Part shown: in pieces, positions 1-10,818 of the stretch | Layout: every line of letters begins with the position of its first letter | Position numbering within the stretch: position 1 is the stretch's first letter | DNA from: Armadillidium nasatum | Lineage: Eukaryota; Arthropoda; Malacostraca; Isopoda; Armadillidiidae | Direction of reading: 5' to 3' | Length of the DNA stretch: 27,500 bases | Assembly (NCBI GenBank): GCA_009176605.1 | Contig: SEYY01006932.1 | Location: 1 to 27,500, forward strand | Program-made: the position numbers and the translations under genes | Notes under the pieces: generated by a model | What the model was told of the DNA's origin: nothing | The model's database searches: none | What the model saw: only the letters and a program-made list of their open reading frames with translations

Positions 1-466
1 GTTGAGTCAAAAGCTAAAGATTATAAACTGTTCCTTACTTTCAACTCTCTTGCCCTCTGTCTCTGCGACGTGACGTTGGCGCGCTATCTCTGTTCTACAG
101 GTACTACAATGGCAGGTGCTCGAGGGAATTGTCATCTCGCATTCCTCCACCGTTGCGTCGTCCTCGTTGCACAAGGGGTGCCCTGCTTTCGCACCAATTT
201 TGTGTGGACGTAGGAAATCCCAGGCTAGCCCGTTGTGCTACCTCCTTCTTTCCAGCCACCTCTATTCTGTGGAATTCTCTACCATCATCTATTTTTCCTC
301 CTGTATTTAATCTTCCACTCTTCAAGGCTTCCGTCTGCGCCCACCTGAGGGTTTTGCGTTAGGTGTGTGTGTTTGAATGAGCTTTGTGCATGTGTCTGTG
401 CCCCCTCCTTGAAAAGGACTCTGCCCGTGAGTGGTGACGTTCTGTAAAAAAAAAAAAAAAAATAAA
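1..466 (+). mobile_element. LINE 3'-terminal fragment with poly-A tail (copy A)
   Basis: This is the 3' end of a non-LTR retrotransposon of the jockey/CR1-like type, cut by the window edge. From about position 66 one frame reads RRDVGALSLFYRYYNGRCS, followed by IPPPLRRPRC and WNSLPSS, the same C-terminal blocks seen in the copies at 3990-4080 and 11330-11530. The frame ends at a stop at 360-362. An untranslated tail of about 80 bp follows, then 17 A residues at 446-462. Upstream of position 66 the frame is broken. The poly-A end suggests retroposition; this copy differs from the sibling copies, whose ends run into (AT)n. It is not functional. Confidence 0.8.
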
Positions 467-1034
467 TATGTTGGGTTCATTACCAAGGGGGTCAGAGATA
501 CGGATAAGAGATGCACCAACTGATCAAGGTTGTTCTGGATAGAAAAGTTGTAGGGAAGTTCACCGGCTGGATCATGGGAACTAGATGCAATCCTTTGGCG
601 GTGGTGAACACTGAAATCACCTAAAATGACGATTTCAAAAAGGGAAAAGAAGAATGTGTTCTATTTTGAAGTTAAGATGGTCGAAGGATTTTTTATAAAG
701 ATAAGTAGACAGGACAAATGATTTTAGATCTAGAGTTGCAAGAAAGTTTAAGCCATAAAGCAGATAATTCAGATGACTCCAAATTAGAGACACATGAACA
801 CACAACATCGTTGCTCACATATGAGCAACATCCACCTTTGGCTTAAATTTAAGGATAGAGGCAATAGGAGTAAATTGAGTAGGGTTTGCTGTCAGAGTAC
901 TTGGACACCTGGGTTTCAGTTAAGGACAAGAGATGAGGCCTATAAGAAGAGAGATGGTGTTCTACAAAGTGGAAATTAGAAAAGAGACAGCGAATGCTGC
1001 AGAAATAAATAAAAATACAAGACCGTGCACAGGG

Positions 1035-1036
<2 letters not shown>
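466..1036 (-). mobile_element. LINE endonuclease-domain relic (5' part of element)
   Basis: The reverse strand encodes the N-terminal part of a LINE ORF2. Visible pieces are a VEHHLSS-PHLL-LTETQ motif near 930-960, then GGCC-like, LW-K and FNF-like segments, and an ILGDFSVH block near 600-620, which is the GDFN-type motif of APE-like endonucleases that nick the target DNA. The copy has frameshifts and stops and is not functional. Its 5' side stops at the (AT)n tract at 1037. Its 3' side stops abruptly at the poly-A of the + strand fragment at 1-466, which suggests that fragment landed inside it. Confidence 0.75.

Positions 1037-1128
<92 letters not shown>
1037..1128. repeat. (AT)n microsatellite
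   Basis: About 46 uninterrupted AT units. It separates two LINE 5' parts that face away from each other: the relic on - to the left and the copy on + to the right. Confidence 0.97.
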
Positions 1129-1132
<4 letters not shown>

Positions 1133-1416
1133 TATATAGGGGAGGGAAGTAGCTCTCCCGAGGCGATGAGATTACCCTCCATTGGGTATATGGGGTGTCA
1201 AAGGTACTTCCCATCTCTTCCCGGTGCTCAATGGTTCGCTCCCTTTCGACCTCATCTCCACCTTCTCCTACACGGAATAGGCTCTCCTTCACAAACATAA
1301 AACACTAATACAGACACACAACCTTTTTAAAAATAAAAAAAAGTCAATTTAAAAATTCAAAAATCGCCCCTCATCCACCCCTTCCCCCGTCACCACTTGG
1401 GAGTTGATGAGCTCCG

Positions 1417-2110
1417 GTGATGGGTCTGGAGACGGCTTTTCCTGTTGCACGGTCTATTTTTTTCATTAATTTCTGCAACATTCGAGGTCTACACTCCAAT
1501 TTCCCCTATGTTAAACATCACCTCTCTTCTTCTAGACCTCACCTCCTATTCTTGACCGAAACTCAGATGTTTGAGCGTTCTGAAAGCAAACACTATTCTG
1601 TTTCCTCCTACTGTGTCTTTCCTCAATTTTCAGCCACGGGAGATTGTTGTTCATACGAGCACAAAGATGTCGTTTGTTCTCATATCTCTAATTTGGAGAC
1701 TTTCGAATTATCCACCTTATGGCTCAGGCTCTCTTGCCATTCTATGACTAAATTCATTTGTTCTGTCTATTTCTCTCCTAATTCTGCTGAATATTTAAAA
1801 ATCAAAAATAGAACATATTCTCTCTAATTCTAATTTCTCTGAAATCATCATATTAGGTAATTTCAATGTTCACTACCACCAATGGCTTTCTTCTAATTCT
1901 CATGAAACAGATGGTGAAAGCGCCTTCCAAAACGACCTTGAGCAGTTGGTGTAGCTTCTTACTCATATCCCTGATCGTTTTGAAGATGAATCCAACATTC
2001 TAGACATTATGTTAAACTCTTTCCTCCTGTGGGTTCATCCGATCACCTTCTTATATCTGTATCCTCTTCTATCTCTTCAAGTCTTCCGTAGAAAGGACCC
2101 TCTTCTATTG
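1417..2110 (+). pseudogene. LINE copy B: endonuclease domain
   Basis: The open stretch 1417-1827 reads FINFCNIRGLHSNF, then HHLSSSRPHLLFLTETQ, then WLRLSCHSMTKFICSVYFS, the expected N-terminal blocks of an APE-type LINE endonuclease. After a frameshift near 1800, ILGNFNVH (consensus ILGDFNVH, so the catalytic Asp is replaced by Asn), then PDR, NILD and GSSDHLLISV follow in other frames up to about 2070. The SDH block is the C-terminal catalytic motif of the family. A stop occurs after the LEQLV block near 1950. The enzyme would nick target DNA to prime reverse transcription, but this copy cannot. Confidence 0.8.
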
Positions 2111-2694
2111 AAAGGAAACGTTTGTGACATTTCGGTGCCGAAAGCTGGTCAGACTTGAAGTCGTATTTCTTTGATTTCCCTTGGAATGATTATTGCTTCC
2201 GTGGGAGGGATCTCTCGGAGTGTGCAGAACACATAACCGAGGTGATTCGCTCTGGCATGGAGGAGTGCAATTCATTTTCCTTCCTTCTACTAAACCTAAC
2301 AGACTTAGGTTTAACTCTACTTTTTCTCACGCTATATACGCCGCAGGTATGTTGTCTTCAGGGATTATCGTAGTCTTCAAACTCCAGAAACTCATGCAAC
2401 TCATATTTCATCCAGGAATCTTTCAAAATCTTTCCTTCGTAATGACAAAAACTCTTTTCTTCGTAAAAATGCAATAATCTTTCGGTTTCTCTTCCTCACG
2501 CTCCTTCTGGCATTTTGCAAAAAATGTCAACTCAAACTTTTCTTCTTCCTCTTTCCCTCCTGTAATTTCTTCCGACGGCACAAATGCTGTTTTACCTTCT
2601 TCTAAAACAAAATTCTTTGCTCAAACATTTGCCTCTAATTCAACCTTAGACGATTCCGGAGCTATACCCCCTCCTTCAACCACCTCTAACAACT

Positions 2695-4090
2695 ATGCGT
2701 AAAATTATTATTTCTTCTACAGACGTCATTTCAACTGTCTGTGAGCTTAATACTATGAAGGTGTATGGTCCCGATGGTATTCCTCCTGTGGTTCTCAAAA
2801 CTTGTGCTTCCGAGCTTCCACCTTTCATTGGCAAACTATTTCTTTTTTGTCTCTCTACTTCAACCTTCCCTTCTTGCTGGAAACGTTAGCTCATTTAGCT
2901 TGTGCCAAAGAAGGGGACTCCTCTCAACCCTCTAACTATCACCTCATTTCTTTGACCTCCGTTCTCTCTAAGGTTTTCGAATCTATCCTTAACAAGAAGA
3001 TTTGGAGACATCTCAATTTTTACAACCTTATCTCTGATCGCCAGTATGGTTTTCGTAAGAAATGCTCTACTGGTCATCTTCTTTTACATCTCTCTGACTC
3101 TTGGTCCTACTCTCTTTGGCATTTCGGTGAATCCTTTGCTGTCTTGTCGTTCATATCGAAAGCTTTCGACAAAGTCTGGCACAAAGCTTTGATTTCTAAA
3201 CTTCCCTCTTTCGGAATCTATCCTTCTCACTGTGAACTTCACTCTAATTTCCTTTCTGGTCGTTCTATAGCAGCTATTGTAGACTCCCACCGTTCTTCCT
3301 TTAAATCTATTATAGCTTTGTTCCTCAAGGTTATGTCCTGTCCCCAACACTTTTTCTGCTTTTCTTTAATGACCTTCTCTCTATTACCTCATCTTCTATC
3401 CACTCCTATGCTGATGATTTCGCCCTTCATACACCTTCCAGTTTGAAAGAAGTCCCTCCCAACAGAAGTTGAAATACTCGAGAAGGGTAGCCTTGGAGCA
3501 AATAATCTCTGATATTTCGCGTATTTCGAATTGGGGCAGAGTAAACATGGTTGTTTTCATTACCTCAAAAACTCAGTTCCTCAATCTCTCAACTCGTCAC
3601 AATCTTCCACACAACTACGATGTTTTCTTCGAAAACAGACAACTTAAACCTTCTTCTGTTCTTTATTTTCTAGGCGCATTCTTTTCTCGTGATCTTTCTT
3701 GGAAAGATTACATTACTTCTCTTTCAAAACAAGTTTCAAAGAGGTTGGGTGTTCTAAGGCGCCTTCTGAATTTCTTCATGCCATCCCAGTTGTTTCCTCT
3801 TTATAAGAGTGTTGTCCACCCCTGTATGGAGTATGCTTCGCACATCTGGGATGGTTCACTCGTAGAGCTCTCCTTGAGAAGGTTGAGTCTAGGGCTTTTC
3901 GCCTCATCAACTCTCCTGCTCTTACTAACTCTCTCCAGTATTTTTCTCCCAGTCGAATTGTTGCGTCATTCTCTCTTTATCGATATTACAACGGACACTG
4001 CTCTTCTGAACTCTCTCGTCGCATACCTCCTTCATTGAGAAGAGCTCGTGGGACACGCCTTTCTGCATATACATATACTCTGCTGATAAG
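2695..4090 (+). pseudogene. LINE copy B: reverse transcriptase and C-terminal region
   Basis: Reverse transcriptase blocks are read in order: VYGPDGIPPVVLK (2760-2800), STSTFPSCWK (2855-2885), then after a stop the frame from 2802 gives SDRQYGFRK (near 3030-3060), SKAFDKVWH (about 3155-3185) and FLSGRS. A frameshift near 3329 moves the frame so that LSPTLFLLF-NDLLS and the catalytic SYADD box (YADD at 3407-3418) are in register. A second shift puts the thumb region in the frame 3469-4038, with NWGR, ILG-like, LGVLRR and HPCMEYASHIW. The last block, YYNGHCSSEL-RRIPP, needs a third shift near 3990. The catalytic residues survive, but the open frame does not. Confidence 0.85.
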
Positions 4091-4249
4091 TCTGGAACAC
4101 ACTCTCTTTATCTATTTTCCCAATTTCCTTTGACTTGCATAGTTTCAAACACCGCGTATCTGGACATGTCGGTCTCCTTCGCTCAAGATAGGATTTTTCC
4201 CAACTCCGGTGGTATTTGGTAGGCCTCCGGCCTTTGCTCACAGGTGGAG

Positions 4250-4455
<206 letters not shown>

Positions 4456-4636
4456 GGAAATAATCCAGAACTTCTACTGACATTTCTCGCCTAGTGAAAA
4501 GTCCCTTCAATATTTCCCCGACCACAACTTGGGCGTAGCGTCAACATGGACCAGGTTCTATCCTGAGTATAAATCGCAGTGCAAATGTAATAATTTTGAT
4601 AACCACTATAATAAATCAACCGTGGAATCATTATTA
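4456..4636. other. Spacer between SINE copies
   Basis: No coding signal is seen. It is less AT-rich than the flanks (for example around 4490-4570) and may be part of a longer retroposon that includes the SINE, but nothing recognisable was found. Confidence 0.4.
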
Positions 4637-4725
4637 ATAATTTTATTAATAACTGCTAGTGATGTCTTGGACCCGTGTTTGATTCCTCGAAATTATAACA
4701 TCACTAGCAGTTAATAAAATTATAT
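4637..4725. repeat. Inverted pair of SINE tails (hairpin-forming)
   Basis: A left arm at about 4638-4665 (ATAATTTTATTAATAACTGC onward) is the reverse complement of the right arm ending ACTAGCAGTTAATAAAATTAT at about 4697-4722, with a 2-nt difference and a loop of about 32 bp. The right half (4665-4725) is the tail of the tRNA-like SINE on +, including a degenerate B box (GTTTGATTCC). The left half is the tail of a copy on -. Confidence 0.75.
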
Positions 4726-4748
4726 AATGATTCAAAAAAATAATATTA

Positions 4749-5233
<485 letters not shown>

Positions 5234-5310
5234 CGTAATATAATGTAAAAAATTTGTTTTTTGTTATTTTACTTTAAACTTAAGACAAGTAGAAAATTAA
5301 AAGAAAATTT

Positions 5311-5316
5311 ACTTAC
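5311..5316 (-). promoter_or_regulatory. 5' splice donor GTAAGT
   Basis: The - strand reads CAAAA then GTAAGTAAAT, a full match to the metazoan donor core, at the exact end of the long repetitive open frame. Confidence 0.6.
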
Positions 5317-7832
5317 TTTTGTTCTGTTTTTGGGGAAAACGTCCATCGTATTTAAAACGGTCTTTCTTTAAATGCTTGACCGGATAAGAATCCACCTTCA
5401 TTTGTCCCGATTCTTTTCTTTTCTTTATTAAATTTGAAATATTTATTCGTGAAACATCAGTCGTCAATTGCTCTGATTCTTTCCTTCTCTTTATTGAGTA
5501 AGGAATTTTTATTGGAGAAGTTTTAGTCTTTAGTTGCAGTGTTTCTTTCCTTTTCTTTATTAAATTAGAAATATTTATTGGTGAAACATTAGTCATCAAT
5601 TGCTCTGTTTCTTTCCTTCTCTTGATTGAGTTAGGAATTTTTATTGGAGAAGTATTAGTCTTTAGTTGTACTGTTTCTTTCCTTTTCTTTATTAAATTGG
5701 AACCTTTTAATGGAAAGGCATCAGAAGTCAATTTCAATGATTCTTTCTTTTTCTTTACGAAATTTTGAATATTTTCAGGATTGACATCAAACTTCAATTT
5801 GACTGAATCTTTCCTTTTCGTTTTAGAAATTGGACGACTTTTTAAGGGAATAGTTGATTGTTTTGGCTGAGTAGGCTTAGAAGGTGGTCTAGAAGACAAA
5901 AATGGCACAGAAGAAACAGAAGGAACAGATGGAACAAAAGCCATGGAAGGTATAAAAGGAACAAGAGGCAAAGAGTGTACTGAAGTAACAGGAGGCAAAA
6001 GGGGTATTGAAGTCGCAGAAGTCACTGCAATTACAGAAGGATCAGAAGGCACAGAAGGCACAGAAGGCACAGAAGGCACAGAACGTACAGAAGTCACAGA
6101 ATGCACAGAAGGCACAGAACGTACAGAAGTCACAGAAGTCACAGTAGGCACAGAAGGCACAGAAGGTTCAGAAGGCACAGAAGGTACAGAAGTCATAGAA
6201 GGCACAGAAGACACAGAAGGCACAGAAGGCACAGAAGGTACAGAAGTCACGGAAGTCACAATAGTCACAGAAGGCACAGAAGGCATAGAAGGACACAGAA
6301 GGCATAGATGGCACAGAAGGCACAGAAGGCACAGAAGTCATAGAAGGCACAGAAGGCACAGAAGACACAGAAGGCACAGAAGGCACAGAAGGCACAGAAG
6401 TCACAGAAGACACAGAAGACACAGAAGACACAGAAGACACAGAAGACACAGAAGACACAGAAGACACAGAAGACACAGAAGCACAGAAGGTACAGAAGGC
6501 ACAGAGGGTACAGAAGGTTCAGAAGGTACAGAAGGTTCAGAAGGCACAGAAGGCACAGAAGGCACAGAAAGTACAGAACTCATAGAAGGCACAGAAGGCA
6601 CAGAAGAAACAGAAGGAAGAGAAGGTACAGAAGGTACAGAAGGCACAGAAGTCATAGAAGGCACAGAAGGCACAGAAGGCACAGAAGGCACAGAAGGCAC
6701 AGAAGGCACAGAAGGTACAGAAGGCACAGAAGGTACAGAAGGTTCAGAAGGTACAGAAGATTCAGAAGGCACAGAAGGTACAGAAGTCACAGAAGTCACA
6801 GTAGGCACAGAATGCACAGAAGGCATAGAAGGCACAGAAAACTGAACATTAAATTTACTATTATTTCTAATCTTTGTAGGAATTAGAATAATAGGAGTTT
6901 TTTCTTCTTTTTTATATGTCGTATTTTTAAGCAAAGGTTTTAACGTTTTCCTTTTAACTTCATCTAACTGAGATTTTGCATCCCATATTATTGAGTATTT
7001 TGAAGTAGCAGGAGGCAAAGAGGGTATTGAAGTCGCAGAAGTTACTGAAACTCCAGAAGGCGCAGAAGGTTCAGAAGACACAGAAGACACAGAAGACACA
7101 GAAGACACAGAAGTCACAGAAGTCACAGTAGGCACAGAAGTCACAGAAGGCACAGAAGGCACAGAAGGCACAGAAGGCACAGAAGGCACAGAAGGCACAG
7201 AAGTCACAGTTGGCACAGAAGGCACAGAAGGCACAGATGGCACAGATGGGACAGAAAACTTAATATTATATTTACTATTATTTTTAATCTTTGTAGGAAC
7301 TGGAATAATAGGATTTTTTTCTTCTTTTTTATATGTCGTATTTTTAAGCAAAGGTTTTACCGTTTCTCTTTTAACTTCATCAAACTGAGATTTTGCGTTC
7401 CATATTATTGAATATTTTGATAAGTCTTGCTTAATTTTGTCATTTTCATCTTCAAGTGAATTTTCATCAAATTTCAAAATTAAAGGCCTTCGAGGTTTCA
7501 AATCCACAGGCATATTATCAGAAATCTTGACTTTCTTCTTAGGCCCAATAACATTCTTCATAAAAGGTAAATTCTGCACTAAGTTTTCCTTCAATTGTTG
7601 AAAAACTGATTTTTTGGCATTGTTTGTCGGTAATTTGCTTGCAGGCTTCTTGTTTGAAAATTTAAAATATGGATTCAGTTTTTTTAAATTTGGTAAATAA
7701 TTCAACGCTATATTAAATTGATCGAAAAAGGAAACTTTTGGTTCTCTCAAGAGTAGCGGAGGGAACCGTGATGGAGGAAATGGGTCAGTTATTCTTGAAT
7801 GTTTTTGAACTTTTCTTAATACAGCATATTTT
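5317..7832 (-). CDS. Long internal exon of a repetitive lysine-rich protein (frame split by two 1-nt indels)
   Basis: I do not recognise this protein. One - strand frame runs from an acceptor (TTACAG, AG at 7834-7833) to a donor (GTAAGT, 5316-5311), about 838 codons, entering in phase 2 and leaving in phase 1. Unspliced, it would stop at 5311-5309. No ATG start is evident, so the start exon should lie upstream. Order: unique basic N part (7832-7430); block [20 protein letters not shown] (about 7420-7259); Ser-Val-Pro/Thr/Ser array (7258-7058); second copy of the block with [17 protein letters not shown]; longer array (6843-6030); a unique link; seven 22-residue K/R-rich repeats (5815-5354); a basic tail. 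Between about 6480 and 6291 the frame is displaced by one missing and one extra base. It is basic, low in Cys, and has no obvious signal peptide or membrane segment. Non-repeat parts keep clean codons, which favours real coding sequence over chance. Confidence 0.6.
5354..5815 (-). repeat. Seven 66-bp coding repeats (22 residues each)
   Basis: The unit is about RKETxQLKTxxSPIxIxxxIKK, seen seven times head-to-tail without a gap. Units 3 to 6 alternate between two types (SPIKIPxSIKR and [11 protein letters not shown], the latter as [11 protein letters not shown] in unit 6), so the last expansion copied a 44-residue pair. All units keep frame. Confidence 0.8.
6030..6843 (-). repeat. 9-bp coding minisatellite, Ser-Val-Pro/Thr/Ser array 2
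   Basis: About 90 units of TCTGTGCCT on the - strand, giving SVP, with variants SVT, SVS, SEP, SMP, SVH and SVR. One base is missing near 6480 and one is added near 6291. The + strand is also open (Glu-Gly-Thr) but that is a by-product of the 9-bp unit. Confidence 0.85.
7058..7258 (-). repeat. 9-bp coding minisatellite, Ser-Val-Pro/Thr/Ser array 1
   Basis: About 22 units of the same TCTGTGCCT minisatellite as at 6030-6843, between the two copies of the KYSIIW block. It ends in [14 protein letters not shown], a sequence that recurs nearly unchanged at about 5981-6030. Confidence 0.85.
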
Positions 7833-8370
<538 letters not shown>

Positions 8371-8372
<2 letters not shown>

Positions 8373-8631
8373 ACAATACTATCACCGCAATTTAGTGATA
8401 TAGTTAAAAATTCCCGAAGTTAAAAAGTTAAAAATTCAACTATTAAAAAACTAAAAAAAAAAAAATGATAAAAAATAAAAAGTCACTAGCTTTTGTGGTT
8501 GCATCCGAACCACCTTCTTCAAGTTTTAAAATAAAAATGAATAAACAGAAGACTAGAAGCTATGCAACAAATTTCTCTTAGTCCAAGACTGCATCTATCC
8601 CCCCCCTAACTGTTTTTTTTTTTTTTTTTAA
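8371..8631. other. AT-rich segment with poly-T and a possible LINE 3' UTR piece
   Basis: No gene is seen. A run of 17 T lies at 8613-8629 and an A run at about 8453-8465. The stretch with GTGGTTGCATCCGAACCACC contains a short inverted repeat (GGTT/AACC). It directly follows the LINE relic on - and may be its 3' UTR. Confidence 0.35.
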
Positions 8632-9240
8632 TTTTGAAGGTCTCCTGATAACACCTATAATATACCTGTATTTGATTGATAAAAGTACAGAACTGGAGTC
8701 TATGTCTGTTTCTTCATTGTATACAGAAGAAAAGTCAATTTCTTTTAATTTATCTCTTAATATTTCATTACTAGTTTCTTTATCTTCTTTGAATTTATAG
8801 ATGTTAGGTTACTTTTTTTATTTATGTTACATTGTACAAGGCAAAGAAAGTGATCAGTAGTGTCAGTCTGGATGATAAAAGATTTCATATTGCAATTTAA
8901 ATTTCCCCACATATGGTCTACTAGAGTAGGATTTCTATTTTCAATGTTGTTAGGCCTAGTGGACTGTGTAATATAATTTATAAATCCGTGAGATGTCATG
9001 AGGTTCTGTAAAGAGGGGACTCCTAATGAGGGATTCTTGCTCAGTACGTCTATATTAAAGTCTCAAGCAATCAAAACATTAGAATCATTAATGCGGGTTT
9101 GAATTAAGGTATTCAGAGAGTTTATAAAATCAATCCTTGAAGAATTTATTGGTCTGTAGATTCCGGCAATATTACAGCGATAGCAAACCGCAGTGTTTTC
9201 TGCATTTCTTTTTTTAGGCTAAGTTTAATTTGCAAGGAAG
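8632..9240 (-). mobile_element. Endonuclease relic of a second LINE type
   Basis: The - strand reads CNIAGIYRPINSS (about 9185-9145), then DFNIDVLSKNPS (about 9060-9030, with a stop just before DFN where Gly is expected), then MTSHGFINYITQSTRP and PTLVDHMWGNL (8999-8900), and TDTTDHF (about 8860-8840). YRPP/DFN/DH blocks in this order mark a LINE endonuclease, distinct in sequence from the family at 1136-4252. The frame then shifts and continues with KEIDFSSVYNEETDIDSSS to about 8650. The relic ends in 17 A (8629-8613). It is not functional. The ORF1-like relic at 9945-10730 lies upstream on the same strand. Confidence 0.72.
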
Positions 9241-9345
9241 AAATTCTGCCCCAGTGAAACTTCAATAAAGAAAATGTCGTAACATATTATTTAGAATAAT
9301 AATTGTAAATATATCATAAAATTCATAATAATAATGGGTATAATA

Positions 9346-9346
<1 letters not shown>

Positions 9347-9404
<58 letters not shown>
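9347..9404. repeat. (AAT)n microsatellite
   Basis: About 19 AAT units. Confidence 0.95.
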
Positions 9405-9406
<2 letters not shown>

Positions 9407-9719
9407 GCAATAGCAATTTTAAATATAAAAACAATCTAAGGATTAATTTTTCTTATTTCTTTCTATTTTAGTAAAAGCCAATTATTACTTGTTGTGATCT
9501 AATAGAAATAGTGGGAAATTGGGGGGAGGGGGAGGGGGAGAGAGGGAGAGAAGTGATTGAATTTAGAATCGGAAACAGTGTTTGGAGATGGGAAAGGAGA
9601 TGGCAAGTAATGCGGAAGTGCGAGTAAACTGGAAGAGTGGCGAATCCATTTTTAAAGGTCGTTTCCGGAGGAAGCATAGCGATTTCCTAATTTTTCCAAT
9701 TTTATTATTATCCAAATTC

Positions 9720-9720
9720 C

Positions 9721-9811
<91 letters not shown>

Positions 9812-9812
9812 G
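9720..9812. repeat. (AAT)n microsatellite
   Basis: About 30 AAT units. Confidence 0.95.
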
Positions 9813-9944
9813 CAATTAAAAAAGTAGAAAATTTGTTTGTCAATTACTTTCTTAAAGTATAAAGATTTCGAAAACATTATTTTCATTCAGTTGAAAGAAA
9901 ATTGACTTTGATAAAATATTCGTCCAGTTCGGCCTCATTTTTTT

Positions 9945-10730
9945 CACTTAACAGGAATATATAAAATTTCTATGGTCCTTTCGTATAGCTAATTTATTTT
10001 TTAACAGGTCTTTATTTTTCGGTGGTAGGCATTCACTAATGTAGATATTTGACTTTTCCTTTATACATACAGATATTAATTTGGATTTTAGCCCTTCATT
10101 TATTTTAATTCTGACAGATCTTGTGTCTTTATTTCTTTCATTATCACCAGTTTTTTTTCGTACTTAATCGAAATACTTCACTAACTGCATTTTGATTTAA
10201 CTTTATTTTTAACTTCTTCAATAATACTTTCTTAATTGTTTCTTTGTCATTTTCATTCGGAGTATATATACTCTGGCGCACTTCCGGTGAACATGAAATA
10301 TTTTTTATGCGCTCCTGTTGGAGCTGTTCTTGGAATTCCTCTATTATCTTTACTGTGTTTCGGATCTCAGATTAGTTGGGGTTCGAAGGAGGTTCCTCTT
10401 TATGGTCATTCTCTAATATAGTTATTCTTGTTTTCAGCTCTTTTATTTCTTAATTTTAATGGTGCCGAAATTGGTTAAATTCATTTTTAAGGGATGCAAT
10501 TTCCTCTTTTAAATATTACAAAATCAGGTGCATTCTGAATTGTAGTCGTCGTGGGAAGGGGAGTTAAGTAAGGGAGGTGGGGTAGATAGGAGAGCTTTTT
10601 CCTGACTTTCAGAGAAACTTTCTTCAAGAGATTCTTCATCTTCAACGAGGTTTTTTTCCTTTACCATTCTTATTCTTATTGTTGCCTTTACAGTTAAAAT
10701 TGTTTGCTTTTTTTTCACTGTTTCATGTAT
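9945..10730 (-). pseudogene. LINE ORF1-like coiled-coil protein relic
   Basis: The - strand begins with an acidic, Ser-rich piece (VEDEESLEESFSESQEKA, 10718-10524). After a frameshift it gives heptad-like LKEEIASLKNEF and EIKELKTRITILEN, then VRQSIYTPNEND and VSEVFRLSTKK. After another shift it gives VRIKINEGLKSKLIS and NIYISECLPPKNKDLLKNK up to about 9960. A coiled coil followed by an RNA-binding-like domain with an IYISEDLPPK-type block is typical of ORF1 proteins of CR1/L2-type LINEs, which coat the element's RNA. At least four stops or shifts. Probably the first ORF of the element whose endonuclease lies at 8632-9240. Confidence 0.55.
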
Positions 10731-10818
10731 TCATCTTTATACGACACTTAAAATTCTTTATGCAATTATATTCGGTAATTAGATTGTTATTGGGGAAGGA
10801 AATTTTTAATTAGCGCAT

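Larger units (their letters stand above)
9241..9944. other. Non-coding gap with two (AAT)n tracts
   Basis: Between the ORF1-like and endonuclease relics. (AAT)n occupies 9347-9404 and 9720-9812. The part 9480-9700 holds a G-rich run (GGGGGGAGGGGGAGGGGGAG near 9520) and no recognisable protein. Confidence 0.5.

Noticed and set aside
3084..3350. 88-codon - strand frame and similar ones at 2895-3077 and 10819-11238
   Set aside because: All are antisense to identified LINE coding sequence.
5943..6845. 300-codon + strand frame of Glu-Gly-Thr repeats
   Set aside because: It is the antisense of the 9-bp minisatellite. The unique flanking sequence is open only on the - strand, where splice sites also fit, and the same indels break this frame too.
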